64,000 nt of DNA from assembly GCA_020247545.1 (NCBI GenBank), contig JADCIX010000008.1, positions 18,863 to 82,862 of the forward strand, read 5' to 3'. This DNA is from Rhodocyclaceae bacterium (GTDB lineage Bacteria; Pseudomonadota; Gammaproteobacteria; Burkholderiales; Usitatibacteraceae). The position numbers and the translations under genes are program-made. The notes below the pieces were generated by a model. That model was not told where the DNA came from, ran no database searches, and was given only the letters and a program-made list of their open reading frames with translations. Positions 1 through 9,427 of the stretch are shown one piece after another; positions within the stretch are counted from its first letter, which is position 1; each line of letters opens with the position of its first letter.

Positions 1-130
1 CCACCCGATCGGTGGCGAGTTCCTCAATATGCGCCAGTTCGGCGTCGTCAAGTGCTTGGAACAGCGGAATGTTTCGGAGTACGGTAGACAAGGTAGTGCC
101 CCAGAGAGTTGTTTGCGCCGCTTTTCGCAT
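1..130 (-). CDS. Cyclic-nucleotide-binding (Crp/Fnr-like) domain protein, partial (5' end only)
   Basis: Reading the minus strand from an ATG at 130 gives 43 codons that run off the window edge. After a short basic N-terminus comes LRNIPLFQALDDAEL, followed by a helix. This is the usual opening of a cNMP-binding (Crp/Fnr) domain, in which the first helix precedes the ligand-binding beta barrel. Only about the first third of that domain is visible, so I cannot say whether the protein is a transcription regulator with a C-terminal helix-turn-helix, a channel or an enzyme. It is divergent from trxB with about 165 bp between the starts. The call rests on one short motif-like stretch. Confidence 0.55.
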   Translation of the reverse strand, partial: MRKAAQTTLWGTTLSTVLRNIPLFQALDDAELAHIEELATDRV

Positions 131-269
131 CCTAAAACCAATTTTGTCACAACCAAGCAGCAAGCGTTGCACTCAAACGGGGTATGTCGTCCTCCAATCC
201 TGCCTTCACCACCGGGCTAAATGTTGATTCAGCATGTCGTGCCCAAATAAGAGCTTTGCTGTCGGCTAA

Positions 270-1247
<978 letters not shown>

Positions 1248-1260
1248 ACTCTAATAACGG

Positions 1261-1296
1261 CGGGCGATTTCAGGGTAAATTGCCTGAAACGTCCCG
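1261..1296. repeat. REP-like imperfect palindrome, copy 1
   Basis: Two 14-nt arms (1261-1274 and 1283-1296) match at 12 of 14 positions when folded, around an 8-nt loop. The copy is preceded by AACTCTAATAA, which is also found before copy 4 at 55.6 kb. It lies between trxB and the Smr gene. Four related copies lie at 11.52, 33.28, 55.66 and 63.80 kb. It may act as a transcript hairpin. Confidence 0.6.
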
Positions 1297-1319
1297 TCAC
1301 GTAATGACTTTGGAGTTTC

Positions 1320-1868
1320 ATGGCCAAACATACAGCGGCGTCGGATAACGATTTGTTTCGTGCGGAAATGGCCGCAGACGGGGTTAAACCAATCGAACAC
1401 GCGCCGCGGGCCTCACTTGCGCGCCCCAAACCACGTCCCATCGCCCAGCAACGCGAGCGCGATGAGGCGTCCGTGCCACAAGAACTGCTTAAAGACACCT
1501 CTGGCTGGGACGACGACATCGATACCGGCGACCTGATTTCTTTCCTTCGATCGGGTTTGCCGGGGGATATTCTGCGCAAACTTAAGCGCGGACACTGGGC
1601 GGTTCAGGCGACACTCGATCTCCATGGCTTAACCACCAGCATGGCGAGGAGTGAGCTCGCTAAGTTTCTGGCCTTCGCTCGGCACGGCGGCGCGCGCTGT
1701 GTGCGTATTGTGCACGGCAAAGGCATCCGTTCAGCCAACGGTGTGCCACTATTGCGAAACAAAGTGCGGTTGTCGCTTTCCCAGCGGGAAGAAGTGTTGG
1801 CCTTCTGTGACGCCCCGCCTGCGGATGGCGGCGGCGGCGCTGTCATTGCCTTATTGCGCTCCTCCTGA
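1320..1868 (+). CDS. Smr-domain protein (SmrA/YdaL-like)
   Basis: 182-aa cytoplasmic protein whose C-terminal half is a Smr (small MutS-related) domain. The signature LDLHGL is at residues 99-104 and VRIVHGKG at 128-135, with a PLLRNKV segment after it. Stand-alone Smr proteins of this type are predicted DNA or RNA nucleases or binding proteins; the exact role is not settled. The N-terminal about 90 residues are polar and proline/arginine-rich, as is common in betaproteobacterial members. The start is an ATG 72 bp after trxB. TrxB-Smr adjacency is frequent in betaproteobacteria as I recall it. Catalytic activity is inferred only from the domain. Confidence 0.85.
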   Translation: MAKHTAASDNDLFRAEMAADGVKPIEHAPRASLARPKPRPIAQQRERDEASVPQELLKDTSGWDDDIDTGDLISFLRSGLPGDILRKLKRGHWAVQATLDLHGLTTSMARSELAKFLAFARHGGARCVRIVHGKGIRSANGVPLLRNKVRLSLSQREEVLAFCDAPPADGGGGAVIALLRSS

Positions 1869-2004
1869 CCAAACGCATATACCGCCTGCGAGTAAGGTGT
1901 CTGGCGCAGGTAAAATTGGTTTATCCGTCTCTGAGCGTAAGCAATCTGCGGACATTGGTCGATTGCCTAATCGTGCCGCCCCACATACAAAATTAAAAAT
2001 ACAC

Positions 2005-3705
2005 ATGAATTCAATGTCACTCGACCGCTTTGCAGTGTTGGTTGGCTTCCTGTTTTCCCTACTGGCCGCACTCTGGTTGAGTGACATCGGCAAGCGTAAG
2101 TTGGCCAATCCCGATGAGGGGCGCTACAGCGTGCTGGCCATGCACATGGCAGATAGCGGCGACTACGTCACGCCGCGGCTTAATGGCCTAAAGTACTTTG
2201 AAAAGCCCCCGATGCAGTACTGGACCACTGCAGCGGCCATGAAGAGTTTTGGCAAATCCGAGTGGAGCGCGCGGCTCTACACCGCCCTCGCCGGGCTATT
2301 GACGGTGTTGTTGGTTTCTCTCACAGCAGGCCGACTGTTTACGCGCGAGGTAGGGGTCTTCACCGGGCTCGCATTGGTTGCTTGCCCATACTTCATGGCC
2401 TTGGCGGAAATTGTGACCTTAGACATGGGGCTAACGTTTTGGACAACCTTGACGGTCTGCGCGTTTATGCTATCCCAACACAACCCCGCCAGCCAACCCA
2501 CCTCCACCCGTGAACGGCTGATTTGGCTATGTATTGCCGCCCTTGCGAGCGCGGGTGCCGTGCTCTCAAAGGGGTTGATCGGCATCGTCTTCCCCGGTGC
2601 GGTGTTGTTTCTTTACTGCCTCTTCAATTTCGATTGGACCCGCCTGCTTCGGATTAACTGGTGGGTTGCGGTGCCACTGTTCCTGCTCGCTGCCTGCCCG
2701 TGGTTTATATTGGTGGCCGAACGCAATCCCGAGTTCATGCGGTTTTTTTTCATTCACGAACACTTCCAGCGTTTCACCACAACACAGCATCGGCGGGTCG
2801 AGGCGTGGTGGTTCTTTATCCCCATCTTGTTTGTCGGTGTGCTCGCTTGGGCATTTTTGCTTGTTCCGTCGCTGGTAAACGCGTGGCGACGCGAGCGCGC
2901 GGCTCCCGTTCAGTCGGGACAGGCACAATCGTTCCGGCCGTTACGCTTTGCCCTGATTTGGTCGGTATTCATCATTTTCTTTTTCAGCATTTCCGGCTCG
3001 AAATTACCCGCCTACATCCTGCCGACCTTTCCGTTTTTGGCCATGTTGATCGGCTATTACTTGGCGTCCACGCCCGGTCGAAAAATTGCTTGGTTCGTTC
3101 TACCTATCCCGGCGATCTCCTTAATCATCGCCTATGTCTTGCACGCACTACCGGCGGAAAAAGCGCGCAACGCCTTCGAACTCGGCCTCTACACCGAGTA
3201 CGGCGAGATCATGGTTGCGGCCTTCATCGTCTTTGCGATCGGCACGGCGGTTGCCGTTGCCTGTTTTTGGCGCAACACAAAGGTGTCGCGCCGTTGGGGA
3301 GTCGCGGCGGTGGCGGCTGCAAGCGTGTTTATGGTGCAGCGTATCGATAGTGGTTATGAAACCTTGTCACCGTTGCAGTCTGGGCATGGGTTGGCGCAGT
3401 CCATCAGCAAGAAGCTCACCAAGGAAACGCGGCTTTACTCCGTAAATACTTACGATCAAACCCTCGCTTTCTATCTGGGTCGTTACTCAACATTGGTCGA
3501 TTACGTCGACGAATTTGAGATGGGGCAAAAGAGTGAACCCGGTCGTCACATCGCGCGGCTGGACGACTTCCCGTCAGCATGGCAGCAGCCGGGACCGGTC
3601 ATCGCTATCATTCCGCCGCAGGATGTCGATAAAATGCGGGGCTTGGGCCTTGATTTCGAGGTCATTCATGAGTCCCCCCGGCGCTTTGCCATCATGAAGC
3701 GCTGA
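2005..3705 (+). CDS. arnT: Lipid A 4-amino-4-deoxy-L-arabinosyltransferase (ArnT-like, GT39/83 family)
   Basis: Integral inner-membrane glycosyltransferase that would move L-Ara4N from undecaprenyl phosphate to lipid A on the periplasmic side, lowering negative charge. The 566-aa product has a hydrophobic first segment, then NPDEGRY at residues 35-41 with the acidic DE pair typical of the first periplasmic loop, then KYFEKPPM at about 63-70, and some ten more membrane segments. The reading frame stays open far upstream, to 1651, but that part overlaps the Smr gene. The ATG at 2005 (or 2014) puts the first membrane helix at the N-terminus as in ArnT. Adjacent arn genes support this substrate rather than protein mannosylation. 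Confidence 0.88.
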   Translation: MNSMSLDRFAVLVGFLFSLLAALWLSDIGKRKLANPDEGRYSVLAMHMADSGDYVTPRLNGLKYFEKPPMQYWTTAAAMKSFGKSEWSARLYTALAGLLTVLLVSLTAGRLFTREVGVFTGLALVACPYFMALAEIVTLDMGLTFWTTLTVCAFMLSQHNPASQPTSTRERLIWLCIAALASAGAVLSKGLIGIVFPGAVLFLYCLFNFDWTRLLRINWWVAVPLFLLAACPWFILVAERNPEFMRFFFIHEHFQRFTTTQHRRVEAWWFFIPILFVGVLAWAFLLVPSLVNAWRRERAAPVQSGQAQSFRPLRFALIWSVFIIFFFSISGSKLPAYILPTFPFLAMLIGYYLASTPGRKIAWFVLPIPAISLIIAYVLHALPAEKARNAFELGLYTEYGEIMVAAFIVFAIGTAVAVACFWRNTKVSRRWGVAAVAAASVFMVQRIDSGYETLSPLQSGHGLAQSISKKLTKETRLYSVNTYDQTLAFYLGRYSTLVDYVDEFEMGQKSEPGRHIARLDDFPSAWQQPGPVIAIIPPQDVDKMRGLGLDFEVIHESPRRFAIMKR

Positions 3706-3748
3706 TTCTGTCCGACCCCCGCCCGACAACTTCCCTGAAAACACGGCC

Positions 3749-4123
3749 TTGAACCTTGTCAGCTTCAGTTTGATTCTTACCGGCGTGTTGCTCAATGCGG
3801 CCGCGCAATTGCTGCTCAAAGCCGGGACGAACCGCATCGGCAGTTTTGAATTCAGCGGCGAGAAAATTGTTCCGATCGCCAAAGCGGTTGCCCTGCAGCC
3901 ACATATTCTGTTGGGGCTCGGCTGTTATGGCGTGAGTGTCATCGTCTGGATCATGGCACTTTCACGCGTACCGGTTTCGGTCGCCTATCCGCTGCTGTCG
4001 ATTGGTTACATCGTTAACGCGTTTGCGGCATGGCACCTGTTCGGCGAGTCACTGACCGCACAAAAACTGGTCGGCATCGCCGTCATCTGTGTCGGTGTCT
4101 GGTTGGTCGCGAAGTCGGCATGA
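3749..4123 (+). CDS. Small multidrug-resistance-type membrane protein, probable L-Ara4N-P-undecaprenol flippase subunit (ArnE-like)
   Basis: 124-aa protein with four predicted membrane helices of the SMR/EamA type, including the conserved VAYPLLSIGY stretch that resembles ArnE. In the arn pathway ArnE/ArnF flip undecaprenyl-P-L-Ara4N to the periplasmic face, where ArnT uses it. The start is a TTG at 3749, 44 bp after arnT, and the stop overlaps the arnB ATG by 4 nt, so it is translationally coupled. Only one such subunit is present here; enterobacteria have two, so this one would have to act as a homodimer or pair with a protein encoded elsewhere. Confidence 0.8.
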   Translation: MNLVSFSLILTGVLLNAAAQLLLKAGTNRIGSFEFSGEKIVPIAKAVALQPHILLGLGCYGVSVIVWIMALSRVPVSVAYPLLSIGYIVNAFAAWHLFGESLTAQKLVGIAVICVGVWLVAKSA

Positions 4124-5277
4124 GTACACTCCCCTACTTAAAGTTTGCCGGACCGGTCATCACCGACGAGATGGCGGACGCGGTGCGCGACACCATGGTC
4201 TCTGGCTGGCTCACCAGTGGCCCACAAGTCTCGGCCTTTGAGGCGGCATTGTCGAACTACCATGGAGGTCGCCCTACCCGTGTCTTCACCTCAGCAACGG
4301 CGGCAATGGAAGTGGCGTTTGAAGTTTGTGGTATTGGCCCAGGTGACGAGGTGATTACGTCGGCCATGACATTTTTCTCCGTCGGCAACATGATTGAGAA
4401 AGTCGGTGCCACCACCGTATTTGTGGATTGTGACCTCATCACCCGGAACATCAATCTCGACCAGGTTGAGCGTGCCATCACGCCACGCACCAAAGCGATT
4501 GTGCCAACGCACATGTCAGGACTGCCGTGTGAGATGGACCGGCTTTACGCGATCGCTAAAAAACATGGCCTGCGTGTGATCGAAGACGCCGCATTGGCAA
4601 TTGGCTCCAGCTGGCAGGGAAAACGCATCGGCGCGTTTGGAGACATCGCCACGTTCAGCTTTCACCCGAACAAGAATATGACCACCATCGAAGGTGGTGC
4701 AGCAGTATTCGCCAACCCAGATGAAGCCAAACGCGCAGAGGTGTTACGGTTTCATGGCATCACACGCCTTGCGGATGGCACCCGTGACGTGACCGTCGCG
4801 GGTGGCAAGTTCAACATGAGTGATGTATCGGCGCGGCTCGGGCTGGGACAACTGGCGATGTTGGACACATGGAATGCCCATCGGCAGAGCCTGGCTCACA
4901 CTTACATGACCCTGTTGGGTCCGATAGCTGATGAATTTGGCATCGTGCTGCCGGCGCCCGCGCATACGAACGAGCCGACCGGACACTCCTGGAATATGTA
5001 CTGCGTGTTGTTGCCGTTCGAAAAGCCATGGCAAGCGCAACTCACGCGAAAACAATTTATCGCTGCCTTGCATGCCCAAGGTATCGGCATCGGCATTTCC
5101 TACGAGGCAATGCACCTGACCAGCCTGTTCCGTGGCAAAGGCCACCGAGAAGGTGAGCATCCGATGGCCGAACGCATCGCACAACAAACCGTGACGCTGC
5201 CTTTGCATGCCGCGATGACCGAGACAGAGGTCGCTCGGGTTGTGAAATCGCTAATCTCTTTTCTAGCCAAAGCTTGA
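4120..5277 (+). CDS. arnB: UDP-4-amino-4-deoxy-L-arabinose--oxoglutarate aminotransferase
   Basis: PLP-dependent aminotransferase of the DegT/DnrJ/EryC1 family. It converts the UDP-4-keto-pentose made by the ArnA dehydrogenase into UDP-L-Ara4N with glutamate as donor. The 385-aa length is normal. The internal aldimine lysine is K185 in SFHPNKN, and the ED pair that contacts the PLP pyridine is at 155-156 (VIEDAA). The start is the ATG at 4120 overlapping the preceding stop. Sequence alone would also fit other sugar aminotransferases; the arn neighbours decide the call. Confidence 0.93.
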   Translation: MSTLPYLKFAGPVITDEMADAVRDTMVSGWLTSGPQVSAFEAALSNYHGGRPTRVFTSATAAMEVAFEVCGIGPGDEVITSAMTFFSVGNMIEKVGATTVFVDCDLITRNINLDQVERAITPRTKAIVPTHMSGLPCEMDRLYAIAKKHGLRVIEDAALAIGSSWQGKRIGAFGDIATFSFHPNKNMTTIEGGAAVFANPDEAKRAEVLRFHGITRLADGTRDVTVAGGKFNMSDVSARLGLGQLAMLDTWNAHRQSLAHTYMTLLGPIADEFGIVLPAPAHTNEPTGHSWNMYCVLLPFEKPWQAQLTRKQFIAALHAQGIGIGISYEAMHLTSLFRGKGHREGEHPMAERIAQQTVTLPLHAAMTETEVARVVKSLISFLAKA

Positions 5278-5281
5278 CGAC

Positions 5282-6241
5282 ATGACCGCGCCTTCCGCAC
5301 CGCTTCTCTCGGTTGTCATTCCTGTTTACAACGAAGAGGATGGACTACCAGCACTGTTCGCCCGCCTCTACCCGGCATTGGACGCACTTGGGTGCAGCTA
5401 CGAGATTGTCTTCACCAACGACGGCTCGAGTGATTGCTCGGCAGCGGTGTTGCGCGAACAGTTCCAGAAGCGCCCTGACGTCACCCGCGTCATTTTGTTC
5501 AACGGCAACTTTGGTCAGCACATGGCGATCATGGCCGGCTTTGAGCATTGCCGTGGCTCACGCATCGTAACGCTGGATGCTGATCTGCAAAACCCACCTG
5601 AAGAAATTGGCAACCTGCTTGCCCAGATGGATAAAGGCCATGATTACGTCGGCACGATTCGTCGTATGCGCCAAGACAGCGCCTTCCGACGTTATGCGTC
5701 GCGCGCGATGAACAAACTGCGTGAACGCTTCACCAGTATCAAGATGACCGACCAAGGATGTATGTTGCGCGCGTACAGCCGTGGCATTGTTGATGCCATC
5801 AACAGCACGCGTGATTCCTCCACCTACATTCCAGCGCTGGCCTACTCTTTCGCGCGCCGTCCGGTGGAAATCGAAGTCGCCCACGAAGAACGTTTTGCCG
5901 GCGAGTCGAAATACTCTCTCTACAAGCTTATCCAACTCAATTTTGATTTGATGACCGGTTTTTCCACCGCCCCCCTGCAGCTATTCTCGCTAGTCGGCAT
6001 CACCATCTCAATTCTTTCCATCGGGTTTGTCGTCTTTCTGGCGATTCGCCGGCTAGTTGTCGGCCCCGAAGCGGAGGGGTTATTCACGCTGTTCGGCATC
6101 GCGTTTTTCCTCATCGGCATTACTTTATTCGGCATCGGACTGTTGGGTGAGTACGTCGGCCGCATCTACGAACAGGTGCGCTCGCGGCCGCGCTACATGA
6201 TCGATGGCATCCTCGAAAATCCCGACCAAAAGCGGGACTGA
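5282..6241 (+). CDS. arnC: Undecaprenyl-phosphate 4-deoxy-4-formamido-L-arabinose transferase
   Basis: GT2-family glycosyltransferase that transfers L-Ara4-formyl-N from UDP to undecaprenyl phosphate on the cytoplasmic face. The 319-aa product starts with the SVVIPVYNEE fold signature, carries the metal-binding DADLQ at residues 99-103, and ends with two membrane helices (about 233-260 and 268-295), the standard ArnC/DPM1-like plan. It lies 4 nt after arnB. The formylated substrate implied by ArnC normally needs ArnD afterwards, and no arnD is seen in this run. Confidence 0.92.
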   Translation: MTAPSAPLLSVVIPVYNEEDGLPALFARLYPALDALGCSYEIVFTNDGSSDCSAAVLREQFQKRPDVTRVILFNGNFGQHMAIMAGFEHCRGSRIVTLDADLQNPPEEIGNLLAQMDKGHDYVGTIRRMRQDSAFRRYASRAMNKLRERFTSIKMTDQGCMLRAYSRGIVDAINSTRDSSTYIPALAYSFARRPVEIEVAHEERFAGESKYSLYKLIQLNFDLMTGFSTAPLQLFSLVGITISILSIGFVVFLAIRRLVVGPEAEGLFTLFGIAFFLIGITLFGIGLLGEYVGRIYEQVRSRPRYMIDGILENPDQKRD

Positions 6242-6245
6242 TTCG

Positions 6246-7178
6246 GTGGCGACCGCGGTTGTTTTTGGGTACCACAACGTCGGCGTGGCCTGCCTTAAGG
6301 TGCTGCTGGCAAACGGTGTGGACGTAAAACTCGTCGTGACACACACCGACAGCCCGACAGAGACGATTTGGTTCGACAGCGTTGCGGCAATCGCTCACGA
6401 GCATGCGATACCAGTAGTTGTGCCAGAGGAACCGAACTCGGATGAGTTCATCGCCCGGCTCGCAGCCCTGTCCCCGGACTTCATCTTCTCGTTTTACTAT
6501 CGAAACATGTTAAGGCCTTCGCTGCTGGCGACCGCCAAACGCGGCGCATTCAACATGCACGGTTCGCTGCTGCCGAAGTATCGCGGCCGTGTGCCGATTA
6601 ACTGGGCGATTATCAAAGGCGAAACCGAAACGGGGGCCACCTTGCATGAGATGGTCGAAAAGCCTGATGCGGGCCGAATCGTCGGTCAAAAGGCGATCCC
6701 CATTGGCCCGGATGAAACGGCATACGAGGTGTTTGCGAGCGTCACAACGGCAGCAGCAGAGGTGTTGGCTGCGGCATTACCGGCTCTTATCGCAGGTAAT
6801 GCAAAACTCACCCCGCAAGACCTCTCCACGGGCAGCTACTATGGCGGTCGTAAACCTTCGGACGGCGTCATCAACTGGCATGCCACGGCGGAAAACATTC
6901 ATAATCTCGTCAGAGCTGTGGCTCCACCCTATCCCGGTGCCACAACACGTATCCAAGGCGAAACCATCAAAATCACAAAAACCAAGCGGATGCCTCCCGT
7001 TCTGACCCACGCCAATCCCGCACATTTAAACGTTGCCAACGACAAAGTGATTGCACTTTGTGGCAGCGGCACGATGCTGCGCGTGTTGGAAGCGGAGATT
7101 GACGGCCAACCCCACAACGAACTGATGTTGGCGGTGCGGCTTGGCAACGGCATCCATGCAATGACGGCGCCGCAATAA
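6246..7178 (+). CDS. arnA: UDP-L-Ara4N formyltransferase (stand-alone ArnA N-terminal domain)
   Basis: 310-aa protein equivalent to the N-terminal half of enterobacterial ArnA, which formylates UDP-L-Ara4N with N10-formyl-THF. The catalytic triad is visible: N103 and H105 in AFNMHGSLLP and D141 in KPDAGRIV, one residue off the E. coli numbers N102/H104/D140. I chose the GTG at 6246 because it gives an N-terminus that lines up with ArnA (TAVVFGYHNVG) and lies 4 nt after the arnC stop. An in-frame ATG at 6204 would overlap arnC and add 14 residues. It is split from the dehydrogenase, which follows as a separate gene. Confidence 0.9.
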   Translation: MATAVVFGYHNVGVACLKVLLANGVDVKLVVTHTDSPTETIWFDSVAAIAHEHAIPVVVPEEPNSDEFIARLAALSPDFIFSFYYRNMLRPSLLATAKRGAFNMHGSLLPKYRGRVPINWAIIKGETETGATLHEMVEKPDAGRIVGQKAIPIGPDETAYEVFASVTTAAAEVLAAALPALIAGNAKLTPQDLSTGSYYGGRKPSDGVINWHATAENIHNLVRAVAPPYPGATTRIQGETIKITKTKRMPPVLTHANPAHLNVANDKVIALCGSGTMLRVLEAEIDGQPHNELMLAVRLGNGIHAMTAPQ

Positions 7179-7218
7179 AGTTTAGTGGCCAGAGCATAAA
7201 TACTAGGAACCTCTCCAT

Positions 7219-8262
7219 ATGAAAAAAGTACTGATCCTCGGCGTGAACGGCTTTATCGGCCACCACTTGTCGAAAGCCATCCTTGAGTCGACCGACTGGC
7301 ACATTTACGGCATGGACATGAATTCCGACCGCGTCGCCAAGTTCATGGACAACCCGCGCTTCCATTTTTTTGAAGGCGACATCACCATTAACAAAGAATG
7401 GATCGAATACCACATTCGCAAATGTGATGTTGTGCTGCCATTGGTAGCAATTGCGACACCATCCACCTATGTTTCCGATCCACTACGAGTGTTCGAGCTC
7501 GATTTCGAAGCGAACCTGCCCTTTATTCGTTCCTGCGTGAAGTACAAAAAACGTGTGATCTTTCCGTCGACCTCCGAGGTCTACGGTATGTGCAGCGACG
7601 CTGAATTTGATCCGCACAACTCCAACCTCGTGTTGGGCCCAATCGAAAAACAACGCTGGATCTACTCATGCTCGAAACAACTCATGGATCGTGTGATCTT
7701 TGCTTATGGCTCACGCGGTGATCTCGATTTCACGTTGTTCCGTCCGTTTAACTGGATCGGCGCAGGACTTGATTCCATTCACACGCCGAAAGAAGGCTCA
7801 TCGCGCGTGATCACACAATTTTTCGGCCACATTGTTCGCGGTGAGCCAATTAAGTTGGTTGATGGCGGCGCGCAGAAACGTGCTTTTACATACGTCAGCG
7901 ACGGTATCTCCGCACTGGTGAAAATCATCGCCAACGAAAACAACGTCGCAACGGGACAGATCTACAACATCGGCAATCCGAAGAATAATTTCTCGGTTCG
8001 CGAATTGGCGACCATGATGCTGGAGCTCGCCAAGCAGTACCCTGAATATGCCGCGACTGCCGCGAAGGTGAAGCTGATTGAAACCACTTCAGGCGAGTAC
8101 TACGGCAAGGGTTACCAAGACGTACAGAATCGTGTGCCGAAAATCGAAAACACCATGAAGGATCTCAAGTGGGTGCCACAGGTCAATATGGCGGATGCAC
8201 TCAAGGGCATTTTTGACCATTACCGTATGGAACTCGAAGACGCGAAGGACTTGGTGAACTAA
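7219..8262 (+). CDS. arnA: UDP-glucuronate oxidative decarboxylase (stand-alone ArnA C-terminal domain)
   Basis: 347-aa NAD-dependent short-chain (extended SDR) enzyme that converts UDP-glucuronate to the UDP-4-keto-pentose used by ArnB. The Rossmann glycine motif GVNGFIG is at residues 8-14, the catalytic SE pair at 119-120 (STSEVYG), YxxxK at Y149/K153, and an arginine in QKRAF at 221 matches the essential arginine of E. coli ArnA. It is 40 bp after the formyltransferase gene with its own ATG. Its stop overlaps the next ATG by one base. Fused in enterobacteria, separate here. Confidence 0.92.
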   Translation: MKKVLILGVNGFIGHHLSKAILESTDWHIYGMDMNSDRVAKFMDNPRFHFFEGDITINKEWIEYHIRKCDVVLPLVAIATPSTYVSDPLRVFELDFEANLPFIRSCVKYKKRVIFPSTSEVYGMCSDAEFDPHNSNLVLGPIEKQRWIYSCSKQLMDRVIFAYGSRGDLDFTLFRPFNWIGAGLDSIHTPKEGSSRVITQFFGHIVRGEPIKLVDGGAQKRAFTYVSDGISALVKIIANENNVATGQIYNIGNPKNNFSVRELATMMLELAKQYPEYAATAAKVKLIETTSGEYYGKGYQDVQNRVPKIENTMKDLKWVPQVNMADALKGIFDHYRMELEDAKDLVN

Positions 8263-8936
8263 TGTTCAGCACACTTGGTATCCACGACCTGCCGCTGTTT
8301 ATTGCCGCGGGGCTGTTGCTCAATCTGACGCCCGGCCCCGACATGGTCTACATCGGCAGCCGGACAGCGTTGGGTGGGTTTCGTGCGGGTCTTGCAGCAG
8401 TCCTCGGCATCGCCGCAGGGTGCATGATGCATTCCATCGCCGCAGCGGTCGGCCTGTCAGCCATATTGCTGACCTCAGCGGAGGCTTTTTTTGTCGTCAA
8501 GATGGTAGGTGCGGCGTACTTGGTGTACGCCGGGGTGCAGATACTGCGAAGCGCCACGTCGATGCCGGTCACGACACAGACATCGCCGCCCGCGACGACT
8601 GCAAGCCCAACATCGGCGCTGCCGCAAGTGTCTGGCATCTTCTGGCAGGGCTTCATGACCAATGTGTTGAATCCGAAGGTTGCGATTTTCTTTCTGGCGT
8701 TTCTGCCACAGTTTATCGATATGCAATCGGCCAACAAGGCTTGGGCGTTTCTGATACTTGGTGTAATTTTTGTTTTCAATAGCATGTTCATCACCATCGG
8801 TTTCGCGGCAATTGTTGCCAAGGCGCGCGGCAAGATTTCCACAACATCTTCGTTGGCCGTTTGGCTCAATCGCGGTTGCGGTGCGATGTTCTTGGCACTC
8901 GGTGCGAAATTGGCCGTCACAGAAAGACCCATATGA
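8262..8936 (+). CDS. LysE/RhtB-family amino-acid exporter
   Basis: 224-aa inner-membrane protein with about six hydrophobic segments and the LysE-family opening [17 protein letters not shown] near residues 22-40. The family exports amino acids such as homoserine, threonine, leucine or lysine; the substrate cannot be read from the sequence. A polar, Thr/Pro/Ser-rich cytoplasmic loop lies around 107-122. It is coupled at both ends: TAATG overlap with the arnA dehydrogenase and ATGA overlap with purE. There is no evident functional link to lipid A modification. Confidence 0.86.
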   Translation: MFSTLGIHDLPLFIAAGLLLNLTPGPDMVYIGSRTALGGFRAGLAAVLGIAAGCMMHSIAAAVGLSAILLTSAEAFFVVKMVGAAYLVYAGVQILRSATSMPVTTQTSPPATTASPTSALPQVSGIFWQGFMTNVLNPKVAIFFLAFLPQFIDMQSANKAWAFLILGVIFVFNSMFITIGFAAIVAKARGKISTTSSLAVWLNRGCGAMFLALGAKLAVTERPI

Positions 8937-9427
8937 GTGAACCTATCGTTGGCGTCGTCATGGGCTCAAACTCCGACTGGGATGTCATGCAGCGGGCGGC
9001 CGAGATTTTGAAGGAGTTTGGTGTTCCGTTTGAATACAAAGTCATTTCTGCGCATCGTACGCCAGACGCAATGTTTGAATACGCAGAAACCGCACGTAGC
9101 CGAGGACTCAAGTGCATCATCGCCGGTGCTGGTGGTGCAGCCCATTTGCCCGGCATGGTTGCCTCGAAGACAACCCTACCCGTGTTAGGAGTCCCCATTC
9201 CGTCCAAACATCTGGCTGGCCAAGACTCGCTTTACTCAATTGTGCAAATGCCCAAAGGAATTCCGGTGGCCACCTTTGCCATCGGCGAAGCCGGCGCGGC
9301 CAACGCCGGTTTATTCGCCGTGAGTCTGTTAGCCAACGATGACGCCGCGCTTGCCGACAAGTTGTCGATGTATCGCGAAAATTTGAAAGACATGGTGGCT
9401 GCGATGCAGCTACCTGACGTGTTGTGA
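8933..9427 (+). CDS. purE: N5-carboxyaminoimidazole ribonucleotide mutase
   Basis: Class I PurE, 164 aa, which converts N5-CAIR to CAIR in purine synthesis. The [10 protein letters not shown] phosphate/active-site loop is at about residues 10-19 and the catalytic histidine is in ISAHRTP at about 44. The [12 protein letters not shown] segment is complete. The ATG at 8933 overlaps the LysE-gene stop, and the purE stop overlaps the GTG of purK, giving the conserved purEK pair that works in sequence: PurK makes N5-CAIR and PurE rearranges it. Upstream in-frame codons exist but would overlap the LysE gene. Confidence 0.96.
   Translation: MSEPIVGVVMGSNSDWDVMQRAAEILKEFGVPFEYKVISAHRTPDAMFEYAETARSRGLKCIIAGAGGAAHLPGMVASKTTLPVLGVPIPSKHLAGQDSLYSIVQMPKGIPVATFAIGEAGAANAGLFAVSLLANDDAALADKLSMYRENLKDMVAAMQLPDVL

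Noticed and set aside
1651..2004. Upstream extension of arnT in the same frame, reaching into the Smr gene
   Set aside because: It overlaps the Smr coding region, and ArnT proteins begin at the first membrane helix, which the ATG at 2005 supplies.
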